Origin: Tritrichomonas musculus
Lineage: Eukaryota > Parabasalia > Tritrichomonadida > Tritrichomonadidae
Assembly (NCBI GenBank): GCA_039105265.1
Contig: JAPFFF010000066.1
Location: forward strand, 620,001-684,000
Direction of reading: 5' to 3'
DNA: 64,000 bases
How positions within the stretch are numbered: the stretch's first letter is position 1; each line of letters begins with the position of its first letter. The notes under the pieces are model-generated. The model was given only the letters and a program-made list of their open reading frames with translations. It did not search any database and had not been told where the DNA came from. Below are positions 53,150-62,674 of this stretch, in pieces. A program made the position numbers and the translations under genes.

Positions 53150-53989
53150 TTTTTTTTTTTTTTTTTTCTGAAAAAATAAATTTTTGCCTATTAATTAAAA
53201 AAAAATTATTGAAATAATATTTGCTAATAGGAATGTCAAACAAACTTTTATTCGTAAAATTTTGAAAATTTTTATATTTATCAAATACTAGAAAAAAAGG
53301 ATATTGAAGTATTTCTGAGGGTAATTCAAAAATGTATCATTCTCTCAGAAAAAATAATCTATAAAAATAATCCATTCTAATAACCTATTAAAATATCTTT
53401 TTATGTTACATTATTTTTATTTATTTTTACGCCAATTTTTGCTAAGTGATATGTAACCTCAGTAAAAATTATATAAAAATATATAAAAAAAAATTATTTT
53501 ATTCGTCATTTTTTATATTTTGTATATATATTGAGGAAAAAATTCTTAAAATTGAAAAGGATTTCGTTTGAAAATTGAATATGTAGATATTCAAAAATTC
53601 TAAAATATACAACATGATTTTTATAATTTAATATCTAGAATTTTAAATTTATTTTTATGATATTTTCTTTGAAATTCAAAAAATAGAGAAAAATAATATA
53701 ACGTTCTCTATTAGTCAATATTTTTTTCTATTTAAATTGAAAAAAATATAAGAACTTTTTGAAGCATTCAATTTGCCTATTTTGGTTAATGTAATATTTG
53801 TATTTTAGGTAATTAAAATATTTATTAAGATGAATAGAATGATTAACAAGCAATAAAAAAAAAAGATTTAGTCAATAATTTTTAAAATATAAATTAAAAT
53901 TCAATAGGGAACGTTTTTAAAGAACGTTTTTTTATTCTTCTTTCATTATTCCTTTTCGTTTACACAGATAGTTTCATCCAATTTGCACC
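52842..53989. other. Divergent intergenic region, GT61-like and Myb genes
   Basis: About 1.15 kb between divergently oriented genes, with a T-rich run at 53120-53167. Upstream of the Myb gene, GGGAACGTTTTTAAAG and GAACGTTTTTTT form a direct repeat (53907-53934). A TCATTA initiator-like site lies 47 bases before the ATG. AACG boxes resemble Myb recognition cores, so autoregulation is possible but unproved. Confidence 0.4.
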
Positions 53990-54706
53990 ATGATTGATCC
54001 ACTTCATAAACTCATTAAAGTAGGCGATTATAAGATATATAGCACGAATGATTCAGAATTAAATATGCAAAATGATTACGATAAAAGCGAAGAGCTATTA
54101 AATTCGATTCTCCAGAAAATAGAGACAAAGAGTTCACCAAATGAGAGAAAAAAAAAGTTGGCATTTTCAAAACATAATAAATGGACTAAGGATGAAGATG
54201 AAAAACTCTTAGAATTAATAAATCTATATGGAAAGGATAATTGGAATTTCCTTTCAAAGCAAATGGGAAGCAGGAATGCAAGACAATGCAAAGAAAGATT
54301 TCAAAACTATCTTGACCCAGATATCAAATGTGGTCGGTGGACACCCGAAGAAGACCAATTAATATTGCTAAAAAGGCATGAGCTCGGGCCAAAATGGATG
54401 CTCATCAAAAGTTTTTTTAAAAATCGTACAGACGCAATGATAAAAACCAGATACAATGCACTTATAAGAGCCAAAAGAATCAGAGAAAAGAAAAGACTTA
54501 TTAACTCAAAAATTAGTGAATCAAAGAAAGAAAAAATGAAGTTTAAAGTCGCAAAGATTATACTTCCAATCGGTTTCCATAAAACAGAAAACGACGATGA
54601 TTCCTATTATTCGAACTTTTTCACTTCGGAAGAAGACAATGGAGATGATTTTATTTTTACTAATAACATCCAATTTGGAAATGAAGATGATATAATCTTT
54701 TATTAA
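53990..54706 (+). CDS. R2R3-type Myb transcription factor
   Basis: A 238-residue nuclear DNA-binding protein with two Myb repeats. Repeat 1 (about 62-107) has W65, W85 and F104; its recognition helix is NARQCKERFQNYL. Repeat 2 (about 114-160) has W117, W136 and Y155, with the helix TDAMIKTRYNALI. A basic stretch (AKRIREKKRL) follows and may act as a nuclear signal. The C-terminus is acidic (SEEDNGDDF, NEDDIIFY) and may be an activation region. Trichomonads have many such two-repeat Myb proteins, several of which regulate iron-responsive promoters. Starts at the first ATG; stop lies in TAAA. Divergent from the GT61-like gene. Confidence 0.93.
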   Translation: MIDPLHKLIKVGDYKIYSTNDSELNMQNDYDKSEELLNSILQKIETKSSPNERKKKLAFSKHNKWTKDEDEKLLELINLYGKDNWNFLSKQMGSRNARQCKERFQNYLDPDIKCGRWTPEEDQLILLKRHELGPKWMLIKSFFKNRTDAMIKTRYNALIRAKRIREKKRLINSKISESKKEKMKFKVAKIILPIGFHKTENDDDSYYSNFFTSEEDNGDDFIFTNNIQFGNEDDIIFY

Positions 54707-55917
54707 ACTGTTGTAAAATTAGGTATTTGTTTTTATTTTATAAGTTCTTTTTTCTTAAAAAAGTTTTTATAATAAAAAAGTTTTTATAATAAAAAAGTTC
54801 TTTTTTCTTAAAAAAGTTTTTATAATAAGAAAGTATCTTTCATTTTTTCCTTGATATAATTGAATAACTTCAAAGGTGTTATATGTTAATTAAGATAAAT
54901 AAAAGCCAAAAGCATAAATAGTAATCCCATTAATTCGAAATACAAATTTATTAATAAAAAAAAAAAAAAAAAAAAAAGAAATTTTTAATGTATTAGTTTC
55001 ATTTATTATATTTTCTAATTTTTAATAACATTCAGTTTTTTAATTTTAGCCAAAAGCATTTAAATTAATTTGATTTTACTCAATATATGATCGTAAAATA
55101 TTGAATTATAATTTTGAAAAAAAAAATAATCAATCAAATTAAAAATCTTTTTTAGAATATTTCAATGATTGATTATTCTAAAACATTCATGAATTCTAAA
55201 TTCTAACGGCTTGAATTTGCCTATATTTTTTCATTGATATGAATAAAATAGGCATAATGTAAATAAATACATATTTTTAATCATCTTCAAATTCATATTT
55301 CATTATGAATATAAAGCTCTAGTCTGCATAAAAGATATTTATCGATTCAAAAAAAAAAAAAAATGTATTTGGTAAAAGTATATATTTTTTTCTCACTATT
55401 TTCTTTTATTGATAAAAAAGTTCTTTTTTATGTACGTTTTCTACGATATACTGAAGTTTATTATATAAAATTCTTTGATCACTACAAGTCTTTTGTGACT
55501 CGTCAAAGCATTCAATAATTTGTTGGAGGATTTGGGTATTAAGAGATTTTACCTCCATACATATTATTATTTCATTTTTAAGCATTTGTCTCTGATTTTT
55601 CTCTCAAATATTTTTATATTTTTTATATTCAGAAATCATCTCAACTAAATTGAATAAAAAATAAAATTAAATAAATTTATATTTATCTTAATAAATAATT
55701 AATCTAATAACTATAATATATAATTTATATATTTTACATCCAATATTATAAAATGTAACGGTTGAAATAAAGATTTTAATAAGATTTCAATATATATCGA
55801 TTTCTTAAATTTTTGTATCGTTTAAAAAACATAGATGCCATTTGAATGGGTATACTATGTGTTATACAAATAATATTTTACTTTTTGACGAAATCCTTCA
55901 ATAACTAAAATATTAGA
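54707..55917. other. AT-rich DNA with short direct repeats
   Basis: Just after the Myb gene, AAAAAAGTTTTTATAATAA is repeated three times (54766-54830). The rest shows no gene. Confidence 0.55.
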
Positions 55918-56348
55918 CTTTTTAAATTATGAAACCAATCAACTAAATCTTCATTTTTAGAAAAAACTGAAATTTGATTTGGAATGAAATTCAAAAATAT
56001 TAGAGAGTAAATTCATATAAATAAAAATATATTCTTCATTTGACTCCTGTAACGTCCGATTTTTTTAAAATCATCATTAAATAATAATAACTATTTTTTT
56101 CTAGATTTTTTAAATAAAAAATGAAATTTTTTTCAATAATAATAACTATTTTCATATAACACTTAATGTTTTAAAAGCATATAAAAAGATATCAAAAGAA
56201 TTAATGATTAGAATAAATTATATAAAAAGTTATCACTATTCTAAATTTTTATAAAGTGTTACAAAATTCATATCAAAAATAATTTAAATAAATTGAGATA
56301 AAATGCTCAAATTTATTTTCTGAAGAAAATTTAATATATACTTATATC
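55918..56348 (-). repeat. 450-bp dispersed repeat, copy 2
   Basis: Inverse copy of 16083-16531 at roughly 90%. The signal-peptide frame of copy 1 is interrupted here after eight codons, so this copy does not encode the same product. Confidence 0.8.
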
Positions 56349-56587
56349 CTTTTAGTTTTTATTTTAATTTTAATTTTGTACGATGCAAATATTTATAAAA
56401 CAGATTAATATTATAATATTAAAATATAATTAGTTTAAACAAACCAATCATTGAGTTTTACTATAAAAATTTAGTTGTACGACCTATATTTTTTTTTTTT
56501 TTTTTTTTGAATGAAAATTAATAAATTATTTTATTTTTATGAAATATATTAAATTAAGTTAAAATTTTTTATTTTTCGTTTTTTCCA

Positions 56588-57230
56588 CGGGAAATGAATA
56601 ATTTATAAATTTATATAATAATATTATAGGTGGGCCACCAATGAATGTTTATAACTTTTGCACCATTAGATAGATTGCATATAATAATAATAAAATAAAA
56701 TATTAATTATAGTTCATAAACATTAAAGATAAAGTTTTTATTAATAATTTAAATTTTCATATTTTTTTTGTAAACTATTCAAATAGTATAAATAAAATCT
56801 TTCAAAAATATTTGAAATAATTTTCTCAAAATTAAAAGAATTTAAATAGATCATTCAATTTTGATAAGAAAATTTCATTTATTAAGAATAAAAATATCTA
56901 TTTTTATTTTAAATTAATTGTTTAATTTAATTTTGTTTAAAGTTATATCTTGTTGATTATAATCAAAGACAAAATATAAAAAGAAATAAATGATTTTTTC
57001 TATACCTAAAATTTTGAATATAACAATTGAAGCATGCTATAAAAATTCGTTTTGAAAAAGTTAGAAATAATCAATTATTCGATTATAATGATTTTGAAAA
57101 TTTATTAGTATATGATTTATTATAAAATATTTTAAAATATTATTTACTATTATATTTATGTTTTTAATATTATAATAAAAATATATTATGTTTATTTCTA
57201 TTTAAATCGCTATATTTATAATTTTTATTA

Positions 57231-57263
<33 letters not shown>

Positions 57264-57963
57264 GAAATTTCAAAAATTCAAATAAATATAAAATAATTTT
57301 TATTTTGATTATCTTTGCTTTTTTAATTTAAAATGAAATATCTCATTTATATATATTTTTAATTTATAATTCTATTATGAAATTATAATATTAATATAGA
57401 TTAATTAAATTTAAATTAAGATATTGCTTTTTCTAAAAATCTCAAAATTTCAATAAGGGAAAAAATATAAAAAATATTTGAAAGATAGGGGATACAACTA
57501 GGCTGGTTAATAAAAATTGAAAAGCTCTATGAATTCATTCAATTTTTGAAGCAAATCTTACAAATTTAAATGGAAAACTTTTTTAAAGACCAGAATTCAA
57601 TATCACTAAAAAAAATTAAGCAAATCTATTAATTATTTTATATTGTTTCCAGATCATTCTTGATGTATGACATAGATAATATCATAAAATAATAGAAATA
57701 TGTATTTTAATTCTTTTGAACTTGTGATATTGCATATCATGTATTAAAAAAAAAGTTGATGAATATTAGTTCAAAACTTAATTTAACAACTGCATCCTAT
57801 CATATATGTGTTATATAAATATATATTATGAAATTGCTGAATAATTCTTAAAATTCGAAGAAAAAAAGAACTTTTTTAAAGTCAAAAAAAAAAGTGGCCC
57901 ACCTATATAATATTATATAATATTATATAAAAATCTTATATTTTATAAATTATTCATTTCCCC
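56588..57963. mobile_element. Inverted-repeat element D, GGGAAATGAATAATTTATAAA arms
   Basis: The left arm (56588-56639) runs from GGGAAATGAATAATTTATAA to GGTGGGCCAC. The right arm (57894-57963) carries the complements in the same order with extra ATATTATA units. The loop is about 1.25 kb of AT-rich DNA with T and A runs and no gene. The left arm's inner edge is shared with the right arm of the 51.6-56.7 kb segment, so this is a junction of two repeat families. Confidence 0.62.
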
Positions 57964-58193
57964 TCAAAGATTTCATCAAGTTATAAATATTTAAGATGTT
58001 TTAAAGATAAACTTCAAATATTATTGATAAATATTGATAAAGATTGGTAGAATTTAAATAAATTTTATAAATAAATTGAATACTTTTTATTTCATAATTT
58101 CAATGACGATAAAAAATTATAAACTTTTTCATAATGCCAAAATATAAAATAAAATGATTGGTTATTGCAATATCACAAAATTAAAGAAAATAA

Positions 58194-59324
58194 ATGAATC
58201 CCCAATATCCAGGATACTATCCTCAACAACAACAGCCATACTATCCGCCACCTCCTCCGCAGCCATACGGTCCACCACAACCTCAGCAACAATACTATCC
58301 TCAACCACAGCAGCTATACTATTCACAACCACAAGCACCAACGCCAATTTATAATCAGCCCCAAGCACCTGGCTATCAATCACCATATTCGTATTATGTT
58401 TTCAATCCTAGTGTATTTACGGAAACAAATAATCCCTGGTCAGCTAACATATGGCTCCAAAACAATTATTTCCCACAACAGCCAATTACTGGCCAAACTC
58501 CCACCGAATTTTCCAAATTCCAATCAATTGAACAATTTCAAGAACTCCGTCACCATGCAACAGTTGAATCAGCTCTCAAACAACTCAACGAATTAGCAAC
58601 TGATCTTTCCACAGTCGATCCATCAATGTTTTCCCCAGAGCCCGCATGCTGCTTCATATGCTGCAACTCTTACAATCGGCCAGCGTACCAACTAGGCGTA
58701 GGCCCGATTAATGATGCGATAACAGTTGCTGCCAACCACAAATTCATGAACTACAAGGTTTACTTCCTTCATAATCCTCGATCTTCTCAATTTTTGAACT
58801 TTTTGAAAGTCTTCCTTCAAAAAGTTGATAGGTATCTTACTATTTATTACACTGGCCACGGGGCCCAAGTGAAGGACAATTCTGGCGATGAAAGAGATGG
58901 TTATGATGAAGTTGTCGTTTTTGATGATGGCCATATCGTCGATGACAAACTTGCCGAGTATCTGAAGAAGTACTGCAATGGATATGCGCACACAATACTG
59001 CTGAATGATTGTTGCCACAGTGGGACAATCTGGGACATTCCTGAGACGCTGCAAGAAGCACAATACTTCCCGCCAAATATCCTCTCAATTTCATCATCAA
59101 CGGACAATCAAACAGCAAAGCAGTCGAGGATCCAGCAGAACAGCCAAGGCATCTTCACCTTCAATTTCTTCACCGTGATAAGAAACAATCCCGGAATACT
59201 GATACAGGACGTTCAGAGACTTCTTGATCCTGAATTAAGAAAATTTAACCAGCAGGTAGATATGTTCCCAACAAGAGAAGACATGCTATACAAGCCAGTA
59301 TTCCCTCTCATGGGATCCAACTGA
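58194..59324 (+). CDS. Metacaspase (caspase-like cysteine protease)
   Basis: A 376-residue metacaspase. Residues 1-66 are a Pro/Gln/Tyr-rich prodomain (repeated YYPQ, QQPY), typical of type I metacaspases, but no zinc finger is seen. The caspase-like domain follows. The catalytic His222 is in YYTGHGAQ and the catalytic Cys274 in DCCHSG, with the DERDGYDE loop between them. Metacaspases cleave after Arg or Lys, are usually calcium-dependent and act in cell death or stress. The N-terminal part of the p20 domain looks shortened: the usual conserved strand before His222 is weak, and a Cys-rich CCFICCNSY occupies residues 152-160. Starts at ATG 58194 with TCACAA about 20 bases upstream. Convergent with the PLAC8-type gene, 256 bases away. 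Confidence 0.92.
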   Translation: MNPQYPGYYPQQQQPYYPPPPPQPYGPPQPQQQYYPQPQQLYYSQPQAPTPIYNQPQAPGYQSPYSYYVFNPSVFTETNNPWSANIWLQNNYFPQQPITGQTPTEFSKFQSIEQFQELRHHATVESALKQLNELATDLSTVDPSMFSPEPACCFICCNSYNRPAYQLGVGPINDAITVAANHKFMNYKVYFLHNPRSSQFLNFLKVFLQKVDRYLTIYYTGHGAQVKDNSGDERDGYDEVVVFDDGHIVDDKLAEYLKKYCNGYAHTILLNDCCHSGTIWDIPETLQEAQYFPPNILSISSSTDNQTAKQSRIQQNSQGIFTFNFFTVIRNNPGILIQDVQRLLDPELRKFNQQVDMFPTREDMLYKPVFPLMGSN

Positions 59325-59580
59325 TTTTTTTTTTTTTTTTTTGACTTAAAAAATAATCTTAATATTTCATTGAGATTATTATCAATGGATATATATGAGA
59401 TTATCAAATATGGATATCCATATAATTGATGCATGTGAACAAAGTATTAAATATAAATGAATCTTATCTATTTTTACAATATTTAAATATGCATTATGTT
59501 TACTGATTTATTTACTAGCAAAAGTAAAATTACAGAAAGAATTCAACTTTTAAATATTTCGTAATGCTTTTATTTAAAAA

Positions 59581-59994
59581 TCAATTATTTTCATCATTGG
59601 AAGGTTTTCCAGAGGAAGCATAGTTATTTATATTAACATTTACAGCTGAAGCTGGAGCAGCCACTGGAACTTCAACTATACTTTGGATTTTTTTAATTTC
59701 TCTCATATTTTGAATTAAAAAGCAGCATGGGCAACAAGAATCTGTTATAAAGTCACCACAAAAGTTTTGTCTCATTCCTCTTGCTTGTCTAATATTTTCT
59801 CTTGCCCACAAGTTTGCTGGGAAAACATAGAAATGGCAACATGTACAGTGTTCACCACGAGCATCGGCCCAAACATGTGCTGAGTAGCATGGATAACACC
59901 AAATGGCACAGCAGCAAACGCCGCAATCGCCACAACACCCAAGCAAGGAAGTTTCAATACTCCCTGTTTGGGCGGCCTTCGAATATTTCATCAT
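59581..59994 (-). CDS. PLAC8-family Cys-rich protein
   Basis: A 137-residue protein with the PLAC8 pattern: N-terminal GCCGDCGVCCCAIWCYPCYSA, a central CTCCHFYVFP and the C-terminal CCPCCFLIQNMREI that closes the domain. The two Cys-rich hydrophobic stretches are probably membrane-associated. Relatives include plant and animal PLAC8/FCR proteins (cadmium resistance, cell-number regulators), but a function here cannot be assigned. A flexible Ala/Val/Asn-rich tail ends the protein. Starts at one of two adjacent ATGs (59992-59994 or 59989-59991). Convergent with the metacaspase gene. No clear initiator within 30 bases of the start. Confidence 0.88.
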   Translation of the reverse strand: MMKYSKAAQTGSIETSLLGCCGDCGVCCCAIWCYPCYSAHVWADARGEHCTCCHFYVFPANLWARENIRQARGMRQNFCGDFITDSCCPCCFLIQNMREIKKIQSIVEVPVAAPASAVNVNINNYASSGKPSNDENN

Positions 59995-61109
59995 TTTTCA
60001 AAAATGTTTCTGTTTTTTTTTTTTTTTTTTTTTTTTTGCCTTTCAAAAAAAAAAAAAAAACGTTTCATTTTTTTTTTAGGGCATAGAAAATATTTTTTTC
60101 TAATATAAATCAAAGAATAGAATATTTAGTATTTAAAAAAGCAAAAAAAAAAAAAAAAATAGTATGTTTCATTGAAAAAGTTAACTTCATTTTTTCTGCC
60201 ATTTTTACCGTAGAGCATTGAATAAGTTGATCGCTGTTTGAAATTTTTCATTTTCATTCAAAATAACACTTTGGCCAAAGTCTCAAAAGAAAATCAGAGT
60301 ATTCAAAATTTATTTGTTACTATATTATCTTTTCAATAGTTTCTATTATCTTTTCAATAGTTTCTATTATTAAAATCATTTATTGGCAATATTTGAAATT
60401 AAAATGGAAGATAGGCTTGTTACTCAGGTTACCAATTAAGTTGTGAATTGGCATAGTAACCTCAATTTCATTCAATTTTCCAAACTTTTTGAATTCAAAC
60501 GATCTTTTATAGAATTATTTTACATTCTGATATTTATTTTTTTATATTATCAATTAATGTAATGAGAGTATATTTGAAAATAGTAAATTAATAAATCTAA
60601 TTTATTATAATATTATTTTATAAATATATTTTTGAATCTGATTTATGATTAATTGAGTCTAATTTGGTATTAAATTTAATTTTTGGAATAATTGTAATTA
60701 TTCAACGAATTCATTTGAAATATTGAAATAAATTGAGTTTTCAGAAAAACAATACCACTTTTTCAAAGAAAATTTTCTTTGAAAATACGTCCGAAGGGCA
60801 AGTATTATTATTTATTATTTACAAGCCTAGTTTTATTGTAAAATTAAAAAATCCACTTTTTAATATGAAATGATTAAAATAAATTCAAATTATGGCATAA
60901 ATAACGTATTACATTCAAAAAAATTACAAAAATTTTTGAAGGGTTATTATTACGCTGTGTAAATTGTTTTTTTGGATTGAAAATCTGTTTTTCGATTAAT
61001 GTGCTAAATTCCCTTTCAAAAAGTGGATTTTCTAATTTTGAAACGTTTTCCAATTTTACAACAAAACTGTATATATATACTCTTTTGTCTAAGGCATCGG
61101 ATGCTTGAA
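59995..61109. other. Intergenic region with palindromes
   Basis: About 1.1 kb between the PLAC8-type and LRR genes. It holds T and A runs (60015-60060), a hairpin AGGTTAC-CAATT/AATTG...GTAACCT at 60433-60472, and a perfect 26-bp palindrome at 60760-60785 (TTTTCAAAGAAAA with its complement). Copy 2 of the AAAAAGTGGATTTT repeat is at 60843-60935, with a further AAAAAGTGGATTTTC near 61017. Confidence 0.6.
60843..60935 (-). repeat. Dispersed repeat ending in AAAAAGTGGATTTT, copy 2
   Basis: Inverse copy of 46553-46655, with shared TACGTTATTT and AATTTGAATTTATTTTAATC. It lies within 300 bases of the LRR gene's 3' end. Confidence 0.65.
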
Positions 61110-62381
61110 CTATATTTTTAATATCAATGCCCTCGGGTGAATAAAAAGTGACAAACTATTTGAGAATGGTCCAAATGCGTTCGTTGCGCAGTTGAGAATG
61201 AAAGAATTTGGGAACGACGCGAGAGACAGGGACAGGCAGCCCTCAAAGCACTTATTTTCAATAAAGATGTCATTCCCGAGAAATTCTATCGAATCCAGCC
61301 TGGTGCACATAGCGAAGGCACCTTCTTCAACTCTTGTCACTTTTTTTGGCGCCAAAAAATATTGAATTGAAGAGTTCGAAAACGCGTGAGATTTGACTTC
61401 ACTCAATTCAGACGGCTCAGCGAATACAACTTCGCGTAACCGGCTGCAATGCGCAAAAGCACTAGACTCAATTTTTTTAACGGTCGCCGGCATCAAAATT
61501 TTTTTTACCGTTGAGTAAGAGAACGCCCTCTCGCTAACCGCTTCCATCTCTGAGAGCGAGTCAACTTCAAACTCGCTAATCTCACTTTTTGAGAATGCAT
61601 CTCTGCCAATTGATTTAACGTGTGATGTGATATGAAATCTATGAATTACGGTTAATGAAAATGACTCAATTCCTATTGAAATTAATTCTGAGTCTCTTTC
61701 AAAATTAACCGTTTTTAGATTGGAGCACTTGTAGAAAGCGCCATCGCCAATCTCCCTCAATTTTGAAGGAAATGTAATGCACTCAATTGGAGTCATTGAA
61801 AAGGCTTCTTTTTCAATTGCATTCAAATTTGAATGTAATTCAAAATCTATCTTCTTCAGATTCGAACAGCTCGCAAACGCAAAGGGACCGATGGCTCTCA
61901 CGGTGGATGGAATCGTTATGCCCTCAATTTGGCGTGATGCAAACACGATGTTATCAAAAGTGTCACTTTTTGGGTCTGTTTTTCCTAAAACGACTTTTTG
62001 TGAAGAATCAAGATAGGAAAAGTGCTTACTGCTCGGCGAAATTATGATGCTGTTCAGCCGCCACGTGTATTTGTACCAGCCTTCGCACAGACTCTCGACA
62101 CTGGCGGGAAGATTGATGCTGAATATGGAAGAACTGGCAAATGCATTTGCGTGAATGGTTCGTATTTCTGAATCTTCTGGGAGTTGAATTTCATTTATCA
62201 GCATATTGTCCTCAAATGAACTTTCGTTGATATCAGTAATAATAAATTCACGTGATTTGTAAAAAATTGATCGAGGAATTAATATATCTCCATGAGCTTT
62301 TTTTGATTGAGTGATTCTCGCGGTATTATTTTCCATATTCAATTCAAAAGCCAATCCATCTTTTTTATGTATTGGATTCAT
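61110..62381 (-). CDS. BspA-like LRR_5 protein without signal peptide or anchor
   Basis: A 423-residue protein made of BspA-type LRR_5 repeats of about 23 residues, with phrases such as IPSTVRAIGPFAFASCSNLK, FPSKLREIGDGAFYKCSNLK and PATVKKIESSAFAHCSRLRE. Repeats run from about residue 45 to 410. Unlike the gene at 11797-13128 there is no signal peptide, linker or membrane segment, so it is likely cytosolic or exported by another route. This form is also common in trichomonads. Start at ATG 62381 just inside a T/A run. The 3' half is richer in G+C (about 47%) than the 5' end (about 32%). Head-to-head with the poly(A)-binding protein gene, 293 bases apart. Confidence 0.9.
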   Translation of the reverse strand: MNPIHKKDGLAFELNMENNTARITQSKKAHGDILIPRSIFYKSREFIITDINESSFEDNMLINEIQLPEDSEIRTIHANAFASSSIFSINLPASVESLCEGWYKYTWRLNSIIISPSSKHFSYLDSSQKVVLGKTDPKSDTFDNIVFASRQIEGITIPSTVRAIGPFAFASCSNLKKIDFELHSNLNAIEKEAFSMTPIECITFPSKLREIGDGAFYKCSNLKTVNFERDSELISIGIESFSLTVIHRFHITSHVKSIGRDAFSKSEISEFEVDSLSEMEAVSERAFSYSTVKKILMPATVKKIESSAFAHCSRLREVVFAEPSELSEVKSHAFSNSSIQYFLAPKKVTRVEEGAFAMCTRLDSIEFLGNDIFIENKCFEGCLSLSLASFPNSFILNCATNAFGPFSNSLSLFIHPRALILKI

Positions 62382-62674
62382 ATAGATTGTTTTTTTTTTT
62401 TTTTTTTACAAATTTGAATGAGGATATTGAAATTAATAAAAAAATTTGATAAGATAAATGGTAAATATTAATAATATATTATATTTTTATTCAATTATTA
62501 TATAATTAGAATAATAATTAATATATATATATTAAATTATATTCATAATATATAAAAATAATTAATAATATAAAATAAATTTTGTAGTTCGGTATTTTAC
62601 TCATTTTAAAAATTCGATGTAAAATGCATTTCTGTGCTTATTTGGCTGTAGTAAAATTTTATAAAAGTTTTTTT
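62382..62674. promoter_or_regulatory. Shared divergent promoter region
   Basis: A 293-base region between two divergent starts. TCATTT at 62601-62606 matches the initiator core for the plus-strand gene, though its leader would be about 72 bases. On the minus strand, TCATTC about 37 bases before the LRR start is a weaker match. The centre is nearly pure A+T. Confidence 0.4.

Larger units (their letters stand above)
51562..56713. repeat. 5.15-kb segment bounded by 85-bp inverted repeats
   Basis: Arms 51562-51646 and 56629-56713 match inversely at about 85-90%. Each carries ATATGCAATCTATCTAATG and ends in the odd palindrome GGTGGCCCACC/GGTGGGCCACC. The left arm is followed by a run of about 47 T. 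The segment contains the GT61-like gene, the Myb gene and copy 2 of the 450-bp dispersed repeat. This may be a gene-carrying element or two copies of one repeat in opposite orientation. Confidence 0.65.
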
